Origin: an uncultured Campylobacteraceae bacterium | GTDB taxonomy: Bacteria; Campylobacterota; Campylobacteria; Campylobacterales; Arcobacteraceae | NCBI GenBank assembly: GCA_913057765.1 | Contig: CAJXPH010000026.1 | Coordinates: forward strand, 1 to 17,712 | DNA: 17,712 nt | Direction: 5' to 3' | Shown: positions 1 to 7,118 of the stretch, one piece after another | How positions within the stretch are numbered: the first letter of the stretch is position 1 | Layout: each line of letters starts with the position of its first letter | Notes under the pieces: generated by a model | What the model was told of the DNA's origin: nothing | Databases searched by the model: none | The model's input: only the letters and a program-made list of their open reading frames with translations | Program-made: the position numbers and the translations under genes

Positions 1-47
1 GAGATCCTCTCTGGTCTCGTGGGCTCGGAGATGTGTATAAGAGACAG
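1..47. other. Illumina Nextera i7 adapter (non-genomic)
   Basis: This is sequencing adapter left on the contig end. Positions 1-5 are the end of the P7 flow-cell sequence, 6-13 (CCTCTCTG) are the index, which I recall as N708, 14-28 are the Nextera read-2 adapter part (GTCTCGTGGGCTCGG), and 29-47 are the 19-base Tn5 mosaic end. Natural sequence starts at 48, inside mutS. Confidence 0.98.
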
Positions 48-1764
48 TTCTTAAATTATGTACATATTTGTCTGAAATAGTATCAGTAAATTTACAAGAT
101 ATTTTCACAGAAGTTGTTTGAATTTTTATATTAAAATCTTTAAATAAAAGAAGTTCATCATCTATAATAATGTGTGAATTAAGTAAGTCTTCTTTGATAA
201 GATTAAATCTATTTTTAGTTAAAGATAAAAAGAAACCTTCCTTATCTAGTCTATTGATACCTACATAATTTGAATCATTACTATTTATAAAAGTAAATAT
301 GTGAGATTTAAGAAGTTCTAATTTTCCATAAAGTTCTTCATTCTCTTTATTTAGTTCATCAATTTGTATATTTACTCCATCACAAACCATATTCCGCTCA
401 ACATCTTTTAGCATATACTTTCCAGATACTGATAAATCAAAGGTAGACTCAATTGAATCCATAAACATTTGAAGTTGAGCTAATGAACAAGGTGGAGTGA
501 TAAACTTGTAGTTTTCCATAAAAGATACAACTTCTTTAATACTAAGAAGTGAATCATATAGATAATTTAATTCAAAAGGGTGAAGTCTTGTAAGTTTTAT
601 TCTTCTTGTTAGTCTTTCTATATCATAAATATTTGCAAGCTCATTTTCAATAGGAGCATGATAGTCATATAATTCTTTTGAAAGTGCATAACGTCTTAAA
701 AGTTCTTTTGCATCTTTAACTGGATGGGTTAGTCTCTCTTTTAAAAGTCTTTTTCCCATTGCCGTTGATGTATTATTTATAAGTTTTATCAAACTTGGAT
801 TATGTGTTGTTTCTATTATATTTAATTGTTCTAAAGCATTATTTCCAAGATAGATATATTTACTAACATCAAGTTTAACTGGAAATGAAAGTTTTTGAAC
901 AATATTTGAATCATGACTTATTACAAAATCAATTAAAATGGCAAGTGCTTCGGTACTTAGAGGCACTCTTTCCATATCAAGATGTTCAATTGAAGTTAGA
1001 AGTGATTCTATATTAAATACATTTTTAAATAGTTCATTTTGATAAGATATTTTTGGACAAAATGTTCCTATATGAAAAGTTTTTAGTGTTAATTCTAAAT
1101 AATCTATTACTTCTTTTTGATTTATATTTTTATCTGAAAAAGTAACTATGATTTCATTTGTTTTATGCATATTCATGTAATTGAAAACTTCATCAAGTGC
1201 ATAAAACTTATCTTCACTTGTTCCATGAACTTCATTATAAAAACACTTCCCAGTTGTAACATCTATTGCAGAATATCCAACTAAATAGATCCCTTTAATT
1301 TGGTCAATTACCAAAGATGTAATATTGTTTTCATCTTGGTCAATCACAAAATCAAAGTTTGTACCTGGAGATACAACAGTATCTAGATAACGACTAACTT
1401 TAGGTGGAACACCACGTTGTCTAATTATTACAACTGTATATTTTTGTTCAGAAATTATTCTTGCTAAATGTTTTTCTAGAGAAATTGCAGGAACACCAGC
1501 CATGATTGGATTTTCGGGAGAATTTTCTAAAATTGATTTATTTTTACGTGTTAATTGAATATTTAAAAGTTCTGCTATCTCTTTTGCTTTTCCTACTTGT
1601 TCATCATCATTATTTACTTCATACACTTCAAAAAATGTTCCAATTTCCATTAGAACTACAGTATTTTCTCCATACTTTTTTTCAAATAGTCTTTGTAGTT
1701 TAAAATATGTAACAGTTAAAAGTGTTTTCTTTTGATCTAATAACTCTTGAACTTCTTCTCTCAA
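48..1764 (-). CDS. mutS: MutS-family mismatch recognition protein, N-terminal part (3' end off contig)
   Basis: The frame is open without a stop from 1764 to the adapter junction, about 572 codons. The N-terminus has the mismatch-binding domain with the aromatic-x-Glu wedge motif (MEIGTFFEVYE, compare FxE in MutS). The core and clamp follow, with recognisable stretches LGNNALEQLNIIE, NNTSTAMGKRLLKERLTHP and IERLTRR. The ATPase domain and anything beyond it lie outside the window. The start must be TTG at 1764-1762: an in-frame TGA lies just upstream at 1776-1774, the next ATG is inside the wedge motif, and GGAG lies 12 bases before the TTG. The stop of the upstream haem-binding gene is one base away, so translation is probably coupled. 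MutS proteins bind mispaired DNA as dimers. Campylobacter and Helicobacter lack the classical MutS1/MutL pair, so this may be the MutS7 type known from marine Campylobacterota; the C-terminus would decide. Confidence 0.9.
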
Positions 1765-1765
1765 T

Positions 1766-2185
1766 TTACTTTTTCACTCCAGTCCAGTCTCTAATCATTG
1801 TTCTTTGTTCTCTTGTTAAATCTGCTTCTTCATGAAATGTAATATAATCCGCTAATGGCATAGAAGCATATGCTGTTCTAAATATCTCTTTTAATTCTTT
1901 TTTCTTTTCTTCTTCTGTATAATTTTCCCATTCCGAAAAATTTAAAGCACTTATTCCATGAGAAACATGTCTATCAATCATCCAAGAAAGAGGAGCAATG
2001 TTTGAATACCAAGGCCATTTCACTTCATTAGAATGACAATCATAACAAGCATTTTTAAGCATTGTCATAATAGGTTCAGGTGCTTTTATTTCTAATTCTT
2101 TTGGTGTTTGTTTATTTATTTTTTCTGTTTGAATAAATTGCATAGCAATAAATACAAATAAAATAATCCAGAGTGTTCTTTTCAT
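1766..2185 (-). CDS. Exported haem-binding domain protein (CxxCH)
   Basis: A 139-residue protein with an N-terminal hydrophobic segment (residues about 4-19, after MKR) that serves as a signal peptide or anchor and points the rest to the periplasm. CYDCH at 47-51 is a c-type haem attachment motif. It sits in the conserved setting CYDCHSNEVKWPWYSNIAP followed by SWMIDRHV, typical of the Haem_bd family (PF14376). These small monohaem proteins are found near electron transfer genes and their exact role is mostly unknown. The gene starts 6 bases after the thioredoxin-like gene with an AGGA ribosome binding site, and its stop is one base before the mutS start. No enzyme function can be assigned. 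Confidence 0.85.
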   Translation of the reverse strand: MKRTLWIILFVFIAMQFIQTEKINKQTPKELEIKAPEPIMTMLKNACYDCHSNEVKWPWYSNIAPLSWMIDRHVSHGISALNFSEWENYTEEEKKKELKEIFRTAYASMPLADYITFHEEADLTREQRTMIRDWTGVKK

Positions 2186-2191
2186 AAAATC

Positions 2192-2521
2192 CTAATCCAT
2201 AAATAAAGTATATGGTCTTTTAAGTTCATTCACAAATTGTGAAATAGAAAGATTTCTTCCTTTACGGAAAAACTCTTTTGAATCAAAAAAAACAAGTATT
2301 GTTGGAATAGAAAATACCGAAAAACTGCTTGCTATCTCTTTATACAAATCAGCTTTTACTTCGTATGTTTTCATTTTAGGAAAATTTTGTGGAATTACTT
2401 CATCAATTTTTGGTTTTAAAACCTGACAAACAGAACAATTTTCACCAGAAAAATATATTAGTACAGGTTCCCCTGTACTAATTATTTCATCGATATCATT
2501 ATTTATTGATACTTGGGTCAT
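2192..2521 (-). CDS. Cytoplasmic thioredoxin-fold protein
   Basis: A 109-residue single-domain thioredoxin-like protein without a signal peptide. The active site is C29-S-V-C32 in FSGENCSVCQVLKPK, and the cis-proline loop is SIPT (Pro73), followed by the strand ILVFF. The CSVC dipeptide differs from CGPC of general thioredoxins, so substrate range and redox potential may differ. The family role is thiol-disulfide exchange. The ATG lies 23 bases inside the 3' end of the DUF1538 gene, so the two are probably translated in series. The overlap suggests a partnership with the transporter or with a shared redox condition, but that is inference. The downstream neighbour is a haem-binding protein, another redox-related product. 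Confidence 0.85.
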   Translation of the reverse strand: MTQVSINNDIDEIISTGEPVLIYFSGENCSVCQVLKPKIDEVIPQNFPKMKTYEVKADLYKEIASSFSVFSIPTILVFFDSKEFFRKGRNLSISQFVNELKRPYTLFMD

Positions 2522-4535
2522 GCACGACAGCTGTCTCTTTTATTTTCTCATCAACTTTTTCTTCTTCTTTTTTAATTAATTCTTCAGTATTAATATCAGG
2601 ATTAGTATGATCTTTTCTATTAACAAAAATATCATGTCTACTTAAACTAATACCTTTCATATGTGTTAATGGGAAGGCAAAAGCAATTCCTTTTCCACTT
2701 GTTGTAATATGTAAAGAATGAATAATTGATTTAATAACAGGGTTTACTAAACTTTGAGGAAGCAAGAATAGTAACATCGCATCATTTGCTTCAAAAGAAG
2801 TTCTATAATAGTTATCAATTTTACCAAGTCCAATACCATCCGCACGAAGAACTGTAACACCAGGTGCCCCTGCTTTATTTGCAGCTTGAATAGCATCAAT
2901 TTTTTTATCTTTAGGAACAAGGATAACTACCGCACTAAAGTCCATAGGTAAAGAATGTCGTCTATCACTACCATCTATATTTACAGTTGCTAAATCCATA
3001 TTTTCTGCATCAACAAGAGCATCTTTTAGAATATTAGCAGCTTCAATTTCAGTATCTGATTTAACGCCAAGTTTCTCTGTTAATATACCGTAAAGCATTA
3101 CAGTAATCATAGGGAAAAGTGATGCAAATGCGATAAGACCAAAACCATCAATAAGAGGAGATCTTCCTTCAATATTTGTAGCAAGTCCAATACCAAGTGC
3201 TGCAACAAGAGGAACTGTTACAGTAGAAGTCGTAACCCCACCAGAATCATATGCAATAGGAATAATATACTTAGGAGCAATAAATGTAAGTACAATTACT
3301 AATAGATATCCTACAATAATGTAATAATGAATATGACCGCCATCAACAATTCTAAATGCTCCAAGTGCAATACCCATTGCAACACCTGCTGCAACAAATA
3401 GTCTTAAGGCAAAATCATTTATCTTACCATCGGATATTTCTTTTGCTTTTTTTGCAATTGCCATAAGGGCTGGTTCGGCCATTGTTGTAGAAAAACCAAT
3501 AGCAAAAGCAAATGCATATATAACAAATACTGAATCACCTTTAGTAAGTTGATACGCCATTGTTTCACCAAGTGAAAATAACCCTAGTTCTAAACCTAAA
3601 ATAAATGCATAAAGACCTAAAATAACTAAACCAAATCCAAAAAATACAGTTTTTAAGTTTTGAATACCTTTTTTTAGTACACCATATTGGAAGAACATAA
3701 TAATTGCTAAAATAGGAACAACGTCTCTAACAACATTTCCTATCCCAGAGATTACAGAATTAATAGAGATATCTGCAGGAGAAGAAACAGCTGATTTCAC
3801 AACTACATTAGCAACTTCTTGTGCATCTACCAAGTTGTAAACTGCAATTCCATAAATCTGAACAAAAATCATTGGAGTTAATGATGCAAATGCGATTAAA
3901 CCAAATCCATCAATTACAGGGTTTCTTCCTTTAATCGATGAGGCTAGTCCAATACCAAGTGCTGCTACTAAAGGAACAGTAACTGTAGAGGTGGTAACTC
4001 CACCTAAATCGTATGCAAGTCCAATAATTTCTTGTGGAGCAAAAAAAGTAACACTCACTACTACAATATATCCTGTGATAATATAATAGTGAATTGGATG
4101 ACCTTTTATAATCCTAAATACCCCTAGGAATATTGCAAATCCAACTGAAAGGGCCACTACCATTCTTAAGACAGTCGCATCAATTCTACCACTAGAGATA
4201 GAAGCTGCTTTATCCGCAATAACTGCTAAGGCAGGCTCTGCAATAGTTGTACCAAATCCAATTAAAAAACCGAAAATCAGTACCCATCCCATAGAACTGT
4301 GTTTTGCAAAATCTCGAGCAAGTCCTTCCCCTACTGGGAAAATACCAATTTCAAGACCTTGTAAAAAGATTGCAAGTCCAACACCAACAATTACTAAACC
4401 AATTGCAGTTGAAACCCATCCTTCGGGTACAGCTTGAATAATAGCTAATTGAAAAAATAAAATTACTAAAACAATAGGAATCAAGTCCCTAAAAGATTCT
4501 TTTAATAATTTTAGAAAGAAGTTAAATTGAGTCAT
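2499..4535 (-). CDS. Fused double DUF1538 membrane protein with C-terminal PII-like domain (probable cation transporter)
   Basis: A 678-residue integral membrane protein made of two homologous DUF1538 halves, residues about 10-235 and 265-485. Each half carries an AEPAL motif (99-103 and 353-357) and the nearly identical GGVTTSTVTVPLVAALGIGL (178-197 and 432-451), followed by a conserved IDGFGLIAFASL. Residues about 530-637 form a soluble PII-like domain (AVVILVPKDKK, APGVTVLRADG, GKGIAFAFPL). A charged tail ends the protein. Members encoded as two genes in Halomonas (UmpA and UmpB) are reported to act as a Na+(Li+,K+)/H+ antiporter. Here both are fused and joined to a likely regulatory sensor, so ligand-controlled ion exchange is the best guess. 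A strong ribosome binding site (GGAGGAG) precedes the ATG. The gene heads a cluster continuing with the thioredoxin-like gene. Confidence 0.85.
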   Translation of the reverse strand: MTQFNFFLKLLKESFRDLIPIVLVILFFQLAIIQAVPEGWVSTAIGLVIVGVGLAIFLQGLEIGIFPVGEGLARDFAKHSSMGWVLIFGFLIGFGTTIAEPALAVIADKAASISSGRIDATVLRMVVALSVGFAIFLGVFRIIKGHPIHYYIITGYIVVVSVTFFAPQEIIGLAYDLGGVTTSTVTVPLVAALGIGLASSIKGRNPVIDGFGLIAFASLTPMIFVQIYGIAVYNLVDAQEVANVVVKSAVSSPADISINSVISGIGNVVRDVVPILAIIMFFQYGVLKKGIQNLKTVFFGFGLVILGLYAFILGLELGLFSLGETMAYQLTKGDSVFVIYAFAFAIGFSTTMAEPALMAIAKKAKEISDGKINDFALRLFVAAGVAMGIALGAFRIVDGGHIHYYIIVGYLLVIVLTFIAPKYIIPIAYDSGGVTTSTVTVPLVAALGIGLATNIEGRSPLIDGFGLIAFASLFPMITVMLYGILTEKLGVKSDTEIEAANILKDALVDAENMDLATVNIDGSDRRHSLPMDFSAVVILVPKDKKIDAIQAANKAGAPGVTVLRADGIGLGKIDNYYRTSFEANDAMLLFLLPQSLVNPVIKSIIHSLHITTSGKGIAFAFPLTHMKGISLSRHDIFVNRKDHTNPDINTEELIKKEEEKVDEKIKETAVVHDPSINK

Positions 4536-4560
4536 AAGTTTTTCTCTCCTCCACTTATTA

Positions 4561-4566
4561 TGTATA
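4561..4566 (-). promoter_or_regulatory. Possible -10 element of the DUF1538 gene
   Basis: TATACA lies on the minus strand 25 bases before the ATG, after a T-rich run, in the style of Campylobacterota sigma-70 promoters that lack a clear -35. A directly repeated GAAGT pair lies further upstream (4621-4636). The assignment is weak because this region is very AT-rich. Confidence 0.3.
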
Positions 4567-4669
4567 AAAATACCTAACTAATTTATTATTTTAATATTAT
4601 TATTCATATTTTTAGCTGAAGAAGTAACGTTGAAGTGTTTATTATTGGGGATTTCAAGTCTATTTAAAG

Positions 4670-4697
4670 ATGTAAAGTAGCTTAAGCTACTTTACAT
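4670..4697 (-). terminator. Perfect 28-base palindrome after leuA, probable terminator
   Basis: The palindrome starts 5 bases past the leuA stop. It can fold into a 12-bp hairpin with a TTAA loop, arms ATGTAAAGTAGC and GCTACTTTACAT. The following U-run on the leuA transcript is short (CTTTAAA), so termination may be incomplete. A palindromic protein-binding site for the DUF1538 gene downstream is the alternative. Confidence 0.5.
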
Positions 4698-4701
4698 TAT
4701 T

Positions 4702-6255
4702 TTAAACTTGGTGTGCAGTAGATTTAGATAATCTTTCTTTTTGAGAAATATAAGAATTTACTGAACCTAAATAAGCTTTTGCAGTTGCAAGCATTGTATC
4801 AATACTTAATCCATGACCTACAAAAGAAGGAGCATCTTCATCAAATGTAACTCTTGTTGTAACTTTTGCTAAAGCATCTTTTCCTTCACTAACAGAAGTT
4901 ACATTATAACTTTGTAAACTTCCCGAAATTCCAGTTAATCTATCAATTGTTTTAAAGATAGCATCCATTGTACCTTCGCCAATATTTGCGTCTTTCATAA
5001 CTGAATCGTTGTGTTTAATTGATACTGCTGCCATCGGCATACCGTTTGAACAATCAGAGATTTGTAATCCAACTAACTCATAAGTTTTGTCTTGATTTAA
5101 TGATTCATCAGTTATTAACATTCTAATATCATCATCAGTAACATCTTTTTTCTTATCAGCTAATATTTTAAATCTTTCAAATGCAGAATTTAATTCTTCA
5201 TCAGAAATTTTATCAAACCCTAAGTGTTCAATTCTATCTCTGAATGCTGCACGTCCAGAATGTTTACCTAAAATTAATGTTGATTCTTTAAATACTCCAA
5301 CATCTTCAGGTCTCATAATTTCATATGTTTCATTATTTTTTAACATACCATCTTGGTGAATTCCACTTTCATGAGCAAATGCATTTTTACCAACAATTGC
5401 TTTATTTTGTTGTGGTTCAACACCAGTAATTGTTGCAACTAATCTAGAAGTAGGATATAACTCCGGAGTATTTATATTTGTATATAATTCTCCAAAAGCA
5501 TCTTTTCTAGTTTTAATAGCCATTACAGCCTCTTCTAAAGCAGAATTACCAGCTCTTTCACCTAAACCATTCATAGTAACTTCAATCTGTCTAGCACCAT
5601 TCATTATTGACGCTAAAGTATTAGCTGTTGATAAACCTAAGTCATTATGATTATGAACAGAGATAATAGCTCTATCTCCTGCAAATTCAGACAATTCTTT
5701 TACCATTGCACCTAATTCATGAGGCAATCTATATCCTACTGTATCAGGTAAGTTAATTGTTGAAGCACCAGCATTTATAACTGCATCCATAACTTCTTTC
5801 ATAAATGGAATTTCAGAACGCCCAGCATCTTCTAAAGAAAATTCAACATCTTCAACAAATGTTCTTGCATATTCAACTGCATGAACTGCTCTTTTGATAA
5901 CTTCTGCTTCACTCATTTTTAATTTATATTTCATATGAATCGGTGAGGTTGCGATAAATGTATGTATTCTATGTAATGGTGCTTTTGCAACTGCTAAAGC
6001 AGATTGCTTAATATCATTATCAATTGCTCTACTTAAAGAACAAATTGAAGAATTTTTAACTTGTTCTGCAATTCTACTAACAGCATCAAAGTCTCCAGGT
6101 GATGCTGCAGCGAAACCTGCTTCAATTACATCAACACCTAATTTTTCTAATTGTAATGCTACTTTTATTTTTTCTTCTGTATTCATTGAACAACCAGGAG
6201 ATTGTTCTCCATCTCTTAATGTCGTATCAAATACTATAATTCTATTTTTATCCAT
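4702..6255 (-). CDS. leuA: 2-isopropylmalate synthase
   Basis: LeuA condenses acetyl-CoA with 2-oxoisovalerate, the first committed step of leucine synthesis in the cytoplasm. The 517-residue length is normal for the form with a C-terminal leucine-binding regulatory domain. The catalytic TIM barrel has DTTLRDGEQSPG (10-21) and the metal-binding HNHNDLGLSTAN (201-212, His201 and His203). NGLGERAGN (229-237) and GKHSGRAAF (330-338) follow, and the C-terminal allosteric domain is about 385-505 (ELVGLQISDCSNG region). The start ATG has AGGGG 7 bases upstream. The gene is alone with a short leader frame upstream that carries four consecutive leucine codons, so both feedback inhibition and leader-mediated control are likely. 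No leuB, leuC or leuD is adjacent. Confidence 0.97.
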   Translation of the reverse strand: MDKNRIIVFDTTLRDGEQSPGCSMNTEEKIKVALQLEKLGVDVIEAGFAAASPGDFDAVSRIAEQVKNSSICSLSRAIDNDIKQSALAVAKAPLHRIHTFIATSPIHMKYKLKMSEAEVIKRAVHAVEYARTFVEDVEFSLEDAGRSEIPFMKEVMDAVINAGASTINLPDTVGYRLPHELGAMVKELSEFAGDRAIISVHNHNDLGLSTANTLASIMNGARQIEVTMNGLGERAGNSALEEAVMAIKTRKDAFGELYTNINTPELYPTSRLVATITGVEPQQNKAIVGKNAFAHESGIHQDGMLKNNETYEIMRPEDVGVFKESTLILGKHSGRAAFRDRIEHLGFDKISDEELNSAFERFKILADKKKDVTDDDIRMLITDESLNQDKTYELVGLQISDCSNGMPMAAVSIKHNDSVMKDANIGEGTMDAIFKTIDRLTGISGSLQSYNVTSVSEGKDALAKVTTRVTFDEDAPSFVGHGLSIDTMLATAKAYLGSVNSYISQKERLSKSTAHQV

Positions 6256-6352
6256 TGTTTAACCCCTGTAAAAGTGTGTATTATATCCTTTTTTTATTAT
6301 AAAAAAAGTAAAACTGTTTGCGTGATTGTTAATTATATTTAATTATTAAATA
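6256..6352 (-). promoter_or_regulatory. Putative leuA leader control region
   Basis: These 97 bases lie between the leader peptide stop and the leuA ATG. They hold an A/T-only inverted repeat (about 6334-6352), a U-rich stretch with TTTTTTT (6301-6307), and ACACTTTT (6277-6270), which is complementary to AAAAGTGT inside the leader frame (6394-6387). ACACTTTT is just upstream of the leuA ribosome binding site AGGGG. No GC-rich terminator hairpin is visible, so control of translation start fits better than classical transcription attenuation. This is inference from base pairing by eye. Confidence 0.45.
6280..6285 (-). promoter_or_regulatory. Second TATAAT close to leuA
   Basis: A perfect TATAAT lies 25 bases before the leuA ATG, with no -35 at the expected spacing (CTTTTT) but with a T-rich run upstream. 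If active, it would give a transcript that skips the leucine leader. It may also be chance in an AT-rich spacer. Confidence 0.35.
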
Positions 6353-6430
6353 TTAGAGTGATTTAGTAAGGAGAAGAAGAGTGTTAACACTTTTTATGAA
6401 ATGGTTATTATAAAAATCAAATATTTTCAT
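6353..6430 (-). CDS. leuL: Leucine-rich leader peptide upstream of leuA
   Basis: A 25-codon frame with ATG at 6430-6428 and TAA at 6355-6353. AGGAG (6441-6437) lies 6 bases before the ATG. The C-terminal part reads TLLLLTKSL: codons 18-21 are CTT CTT CTC CTT and codon 25 is CTC. Four consecutive leucine codons directly before the first leucine synthesis gene match the design of the enterobacterial leuL leader, where leucine shortage stalls the ribosome and lets leuA be expressed. CTC is rare in this AT-rich genome: none appears among the 380 or so mutS codons I read one by one at 61-1200. Its use twice here would increase sensitivity to the charged leucine tRNA supply. Homology to known leuL is not apparent and is not expected for such peptides. 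Confidence 0.72.
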   Translation of the reverse strand: MKIFDFYNNHFIKSVNTLLLLTKSL

Positions 6431-6458
6431 TGTACTCTCCTAAATTTTGTAGTGAAGA

Positions 6459-6487
6459 ATTATAATAGGTTAAATTCTTTTTGTCAA
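6459..6487 (-). promoter_or_regulatory. Consensus sigma-70 promoter of leuL-leuA
   Basis: TTGACA (6487-6482) and TATAAT (6464-6459) are separated by exactly 17 bases, a full match to both consensus hexamers. Transcription would start near 6452 and give a leader of about 20 bases before the leuL ATG. It begins just after the stop of the Psd-like gene, so leuA is an independent unit rather than part of the ftsH run. Confidence 0.82.
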
Positions 6488-6492
6488 GAAAA

Positions 6493-7116
6493 CTATATGT
6501 TTTCTTCTTCTTTTTTCTCTTCTGAAACTATTTTATTAGCAATTACAGATATTCCAGATTCAACTTTATCTCCAATTTTCACTGAAAGTTCAAGTTCTGA
6601 CTTCAAAGTAACAATAATCTGACCTTGTAAAAAAACTCCAATTCTATCGCCTTTTAATGAGTTGATATTTTCTTTTATGTCAATATTTGAATTGCACATT
6701 GAAGAAATTAATTCTAAAGAAGTATTTTCAAATTCAATTTTTGCTTTTTCATTTAACACTTTTGCTTTAAAAGTCGCTAGAGGAAGGTTTAATCCTCTTT
6801 TATTTGTAACTTCAAATTTACCATCTTCTAATGCTCTTAAAATGTGTGAATTACATAAACTAACATCAATATGTATTAGTTTATTTTTATCTTTTACATC
6901 TATTGCAGAAACAATTCCAGAGATTGGAGATAATATTTCTGTTGAGCTAGAATTAATTTTAAGAGTATTATTTCTATAAAGGAAAACAAAAACCAGTACT
7001 ACGGCAAAAGATATAAAAGCAAGAAAACTGCATCCAGCTAAAATAAATACTAACATTGCAATAAATGCAACTAAAATAGATTTCTGACCCTCTTTTGCAA
7101 TAATACTATCAAACAT
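6493..7116 (-). CDS. Phosphatidylserine decarboxylase-like membrane protein, catalytically degenerate
   Basis: A 207-residue protein with two membrane segments near the N-terminus (about 13-30 and 31-48) and a cytoplasmic domain resembling the short form of phosphatidylserine decarboxylase. Normal enzymes have SPxDG, DVH and a C-terminal FGSR-type site whose Ser becomes the pyruvoyl group. Here the matching places read SPISG (63-67), NSH (89-91) and QGQ (164-166). The motif Asp and the self-cleaving Ser are gone, only the His remains, so decarboxylation is not expected. The VKIGDKVESGISVIAN stretch (179-194) keeps the family C-terminal fold. A similar gene follows ftsH in Campylobacter jejuni (annotated as decarboxylase-related). 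It starts 2 bases after the ftsH stop. The function is unknown; a membrane scaffold role with FtsH or lipid synthesis is a guess. Confidence 0.78.
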   Translation of the reverse strand: MFDSIIAKEGQKSILVAFIAMLVFILAGCSFLAFISFAVVLVFVFLYRNNTLKINSSSTEILSPISGIVSAIDVKDKNKLIHIDVSLCNSHILRALEDGKFEVTNKRGLNLPLATFKAKVLNEKAKIEFENTSLELISSMCNSNIDIKENINSLKGDRIGVFLQGQIIVTLKSELELSVKIGDKVESGISVIANKIVSEEKKEEENI

Positions 7117-7118
7117 TT

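Noticed and set aside
3180..4004. Near-identical stretches at 3180-3242 and 3942-4004 as a DNA repeat or mobile element
   Set aside because: They are the two homologous halves of the DUF1538 protein, with third-position differences typical of an old internal duplication.
6381..6413. Plus-strand frame of 10 codons starting at GTG behind AAGGAG (6368-6373)
   Set aside because: The apparent ribosome binding site is just the reverse complement of the leucine codons of the leader frame, and no plus-strand promoter was seen. The minus-strand frame explains the region better.
6401..6979. Open frames on the plus strand across the Psd-like gene
   Set aside because: They lack ribosome binding sites and recognisable protein features, and lie opposite a coding gene with family motifs.
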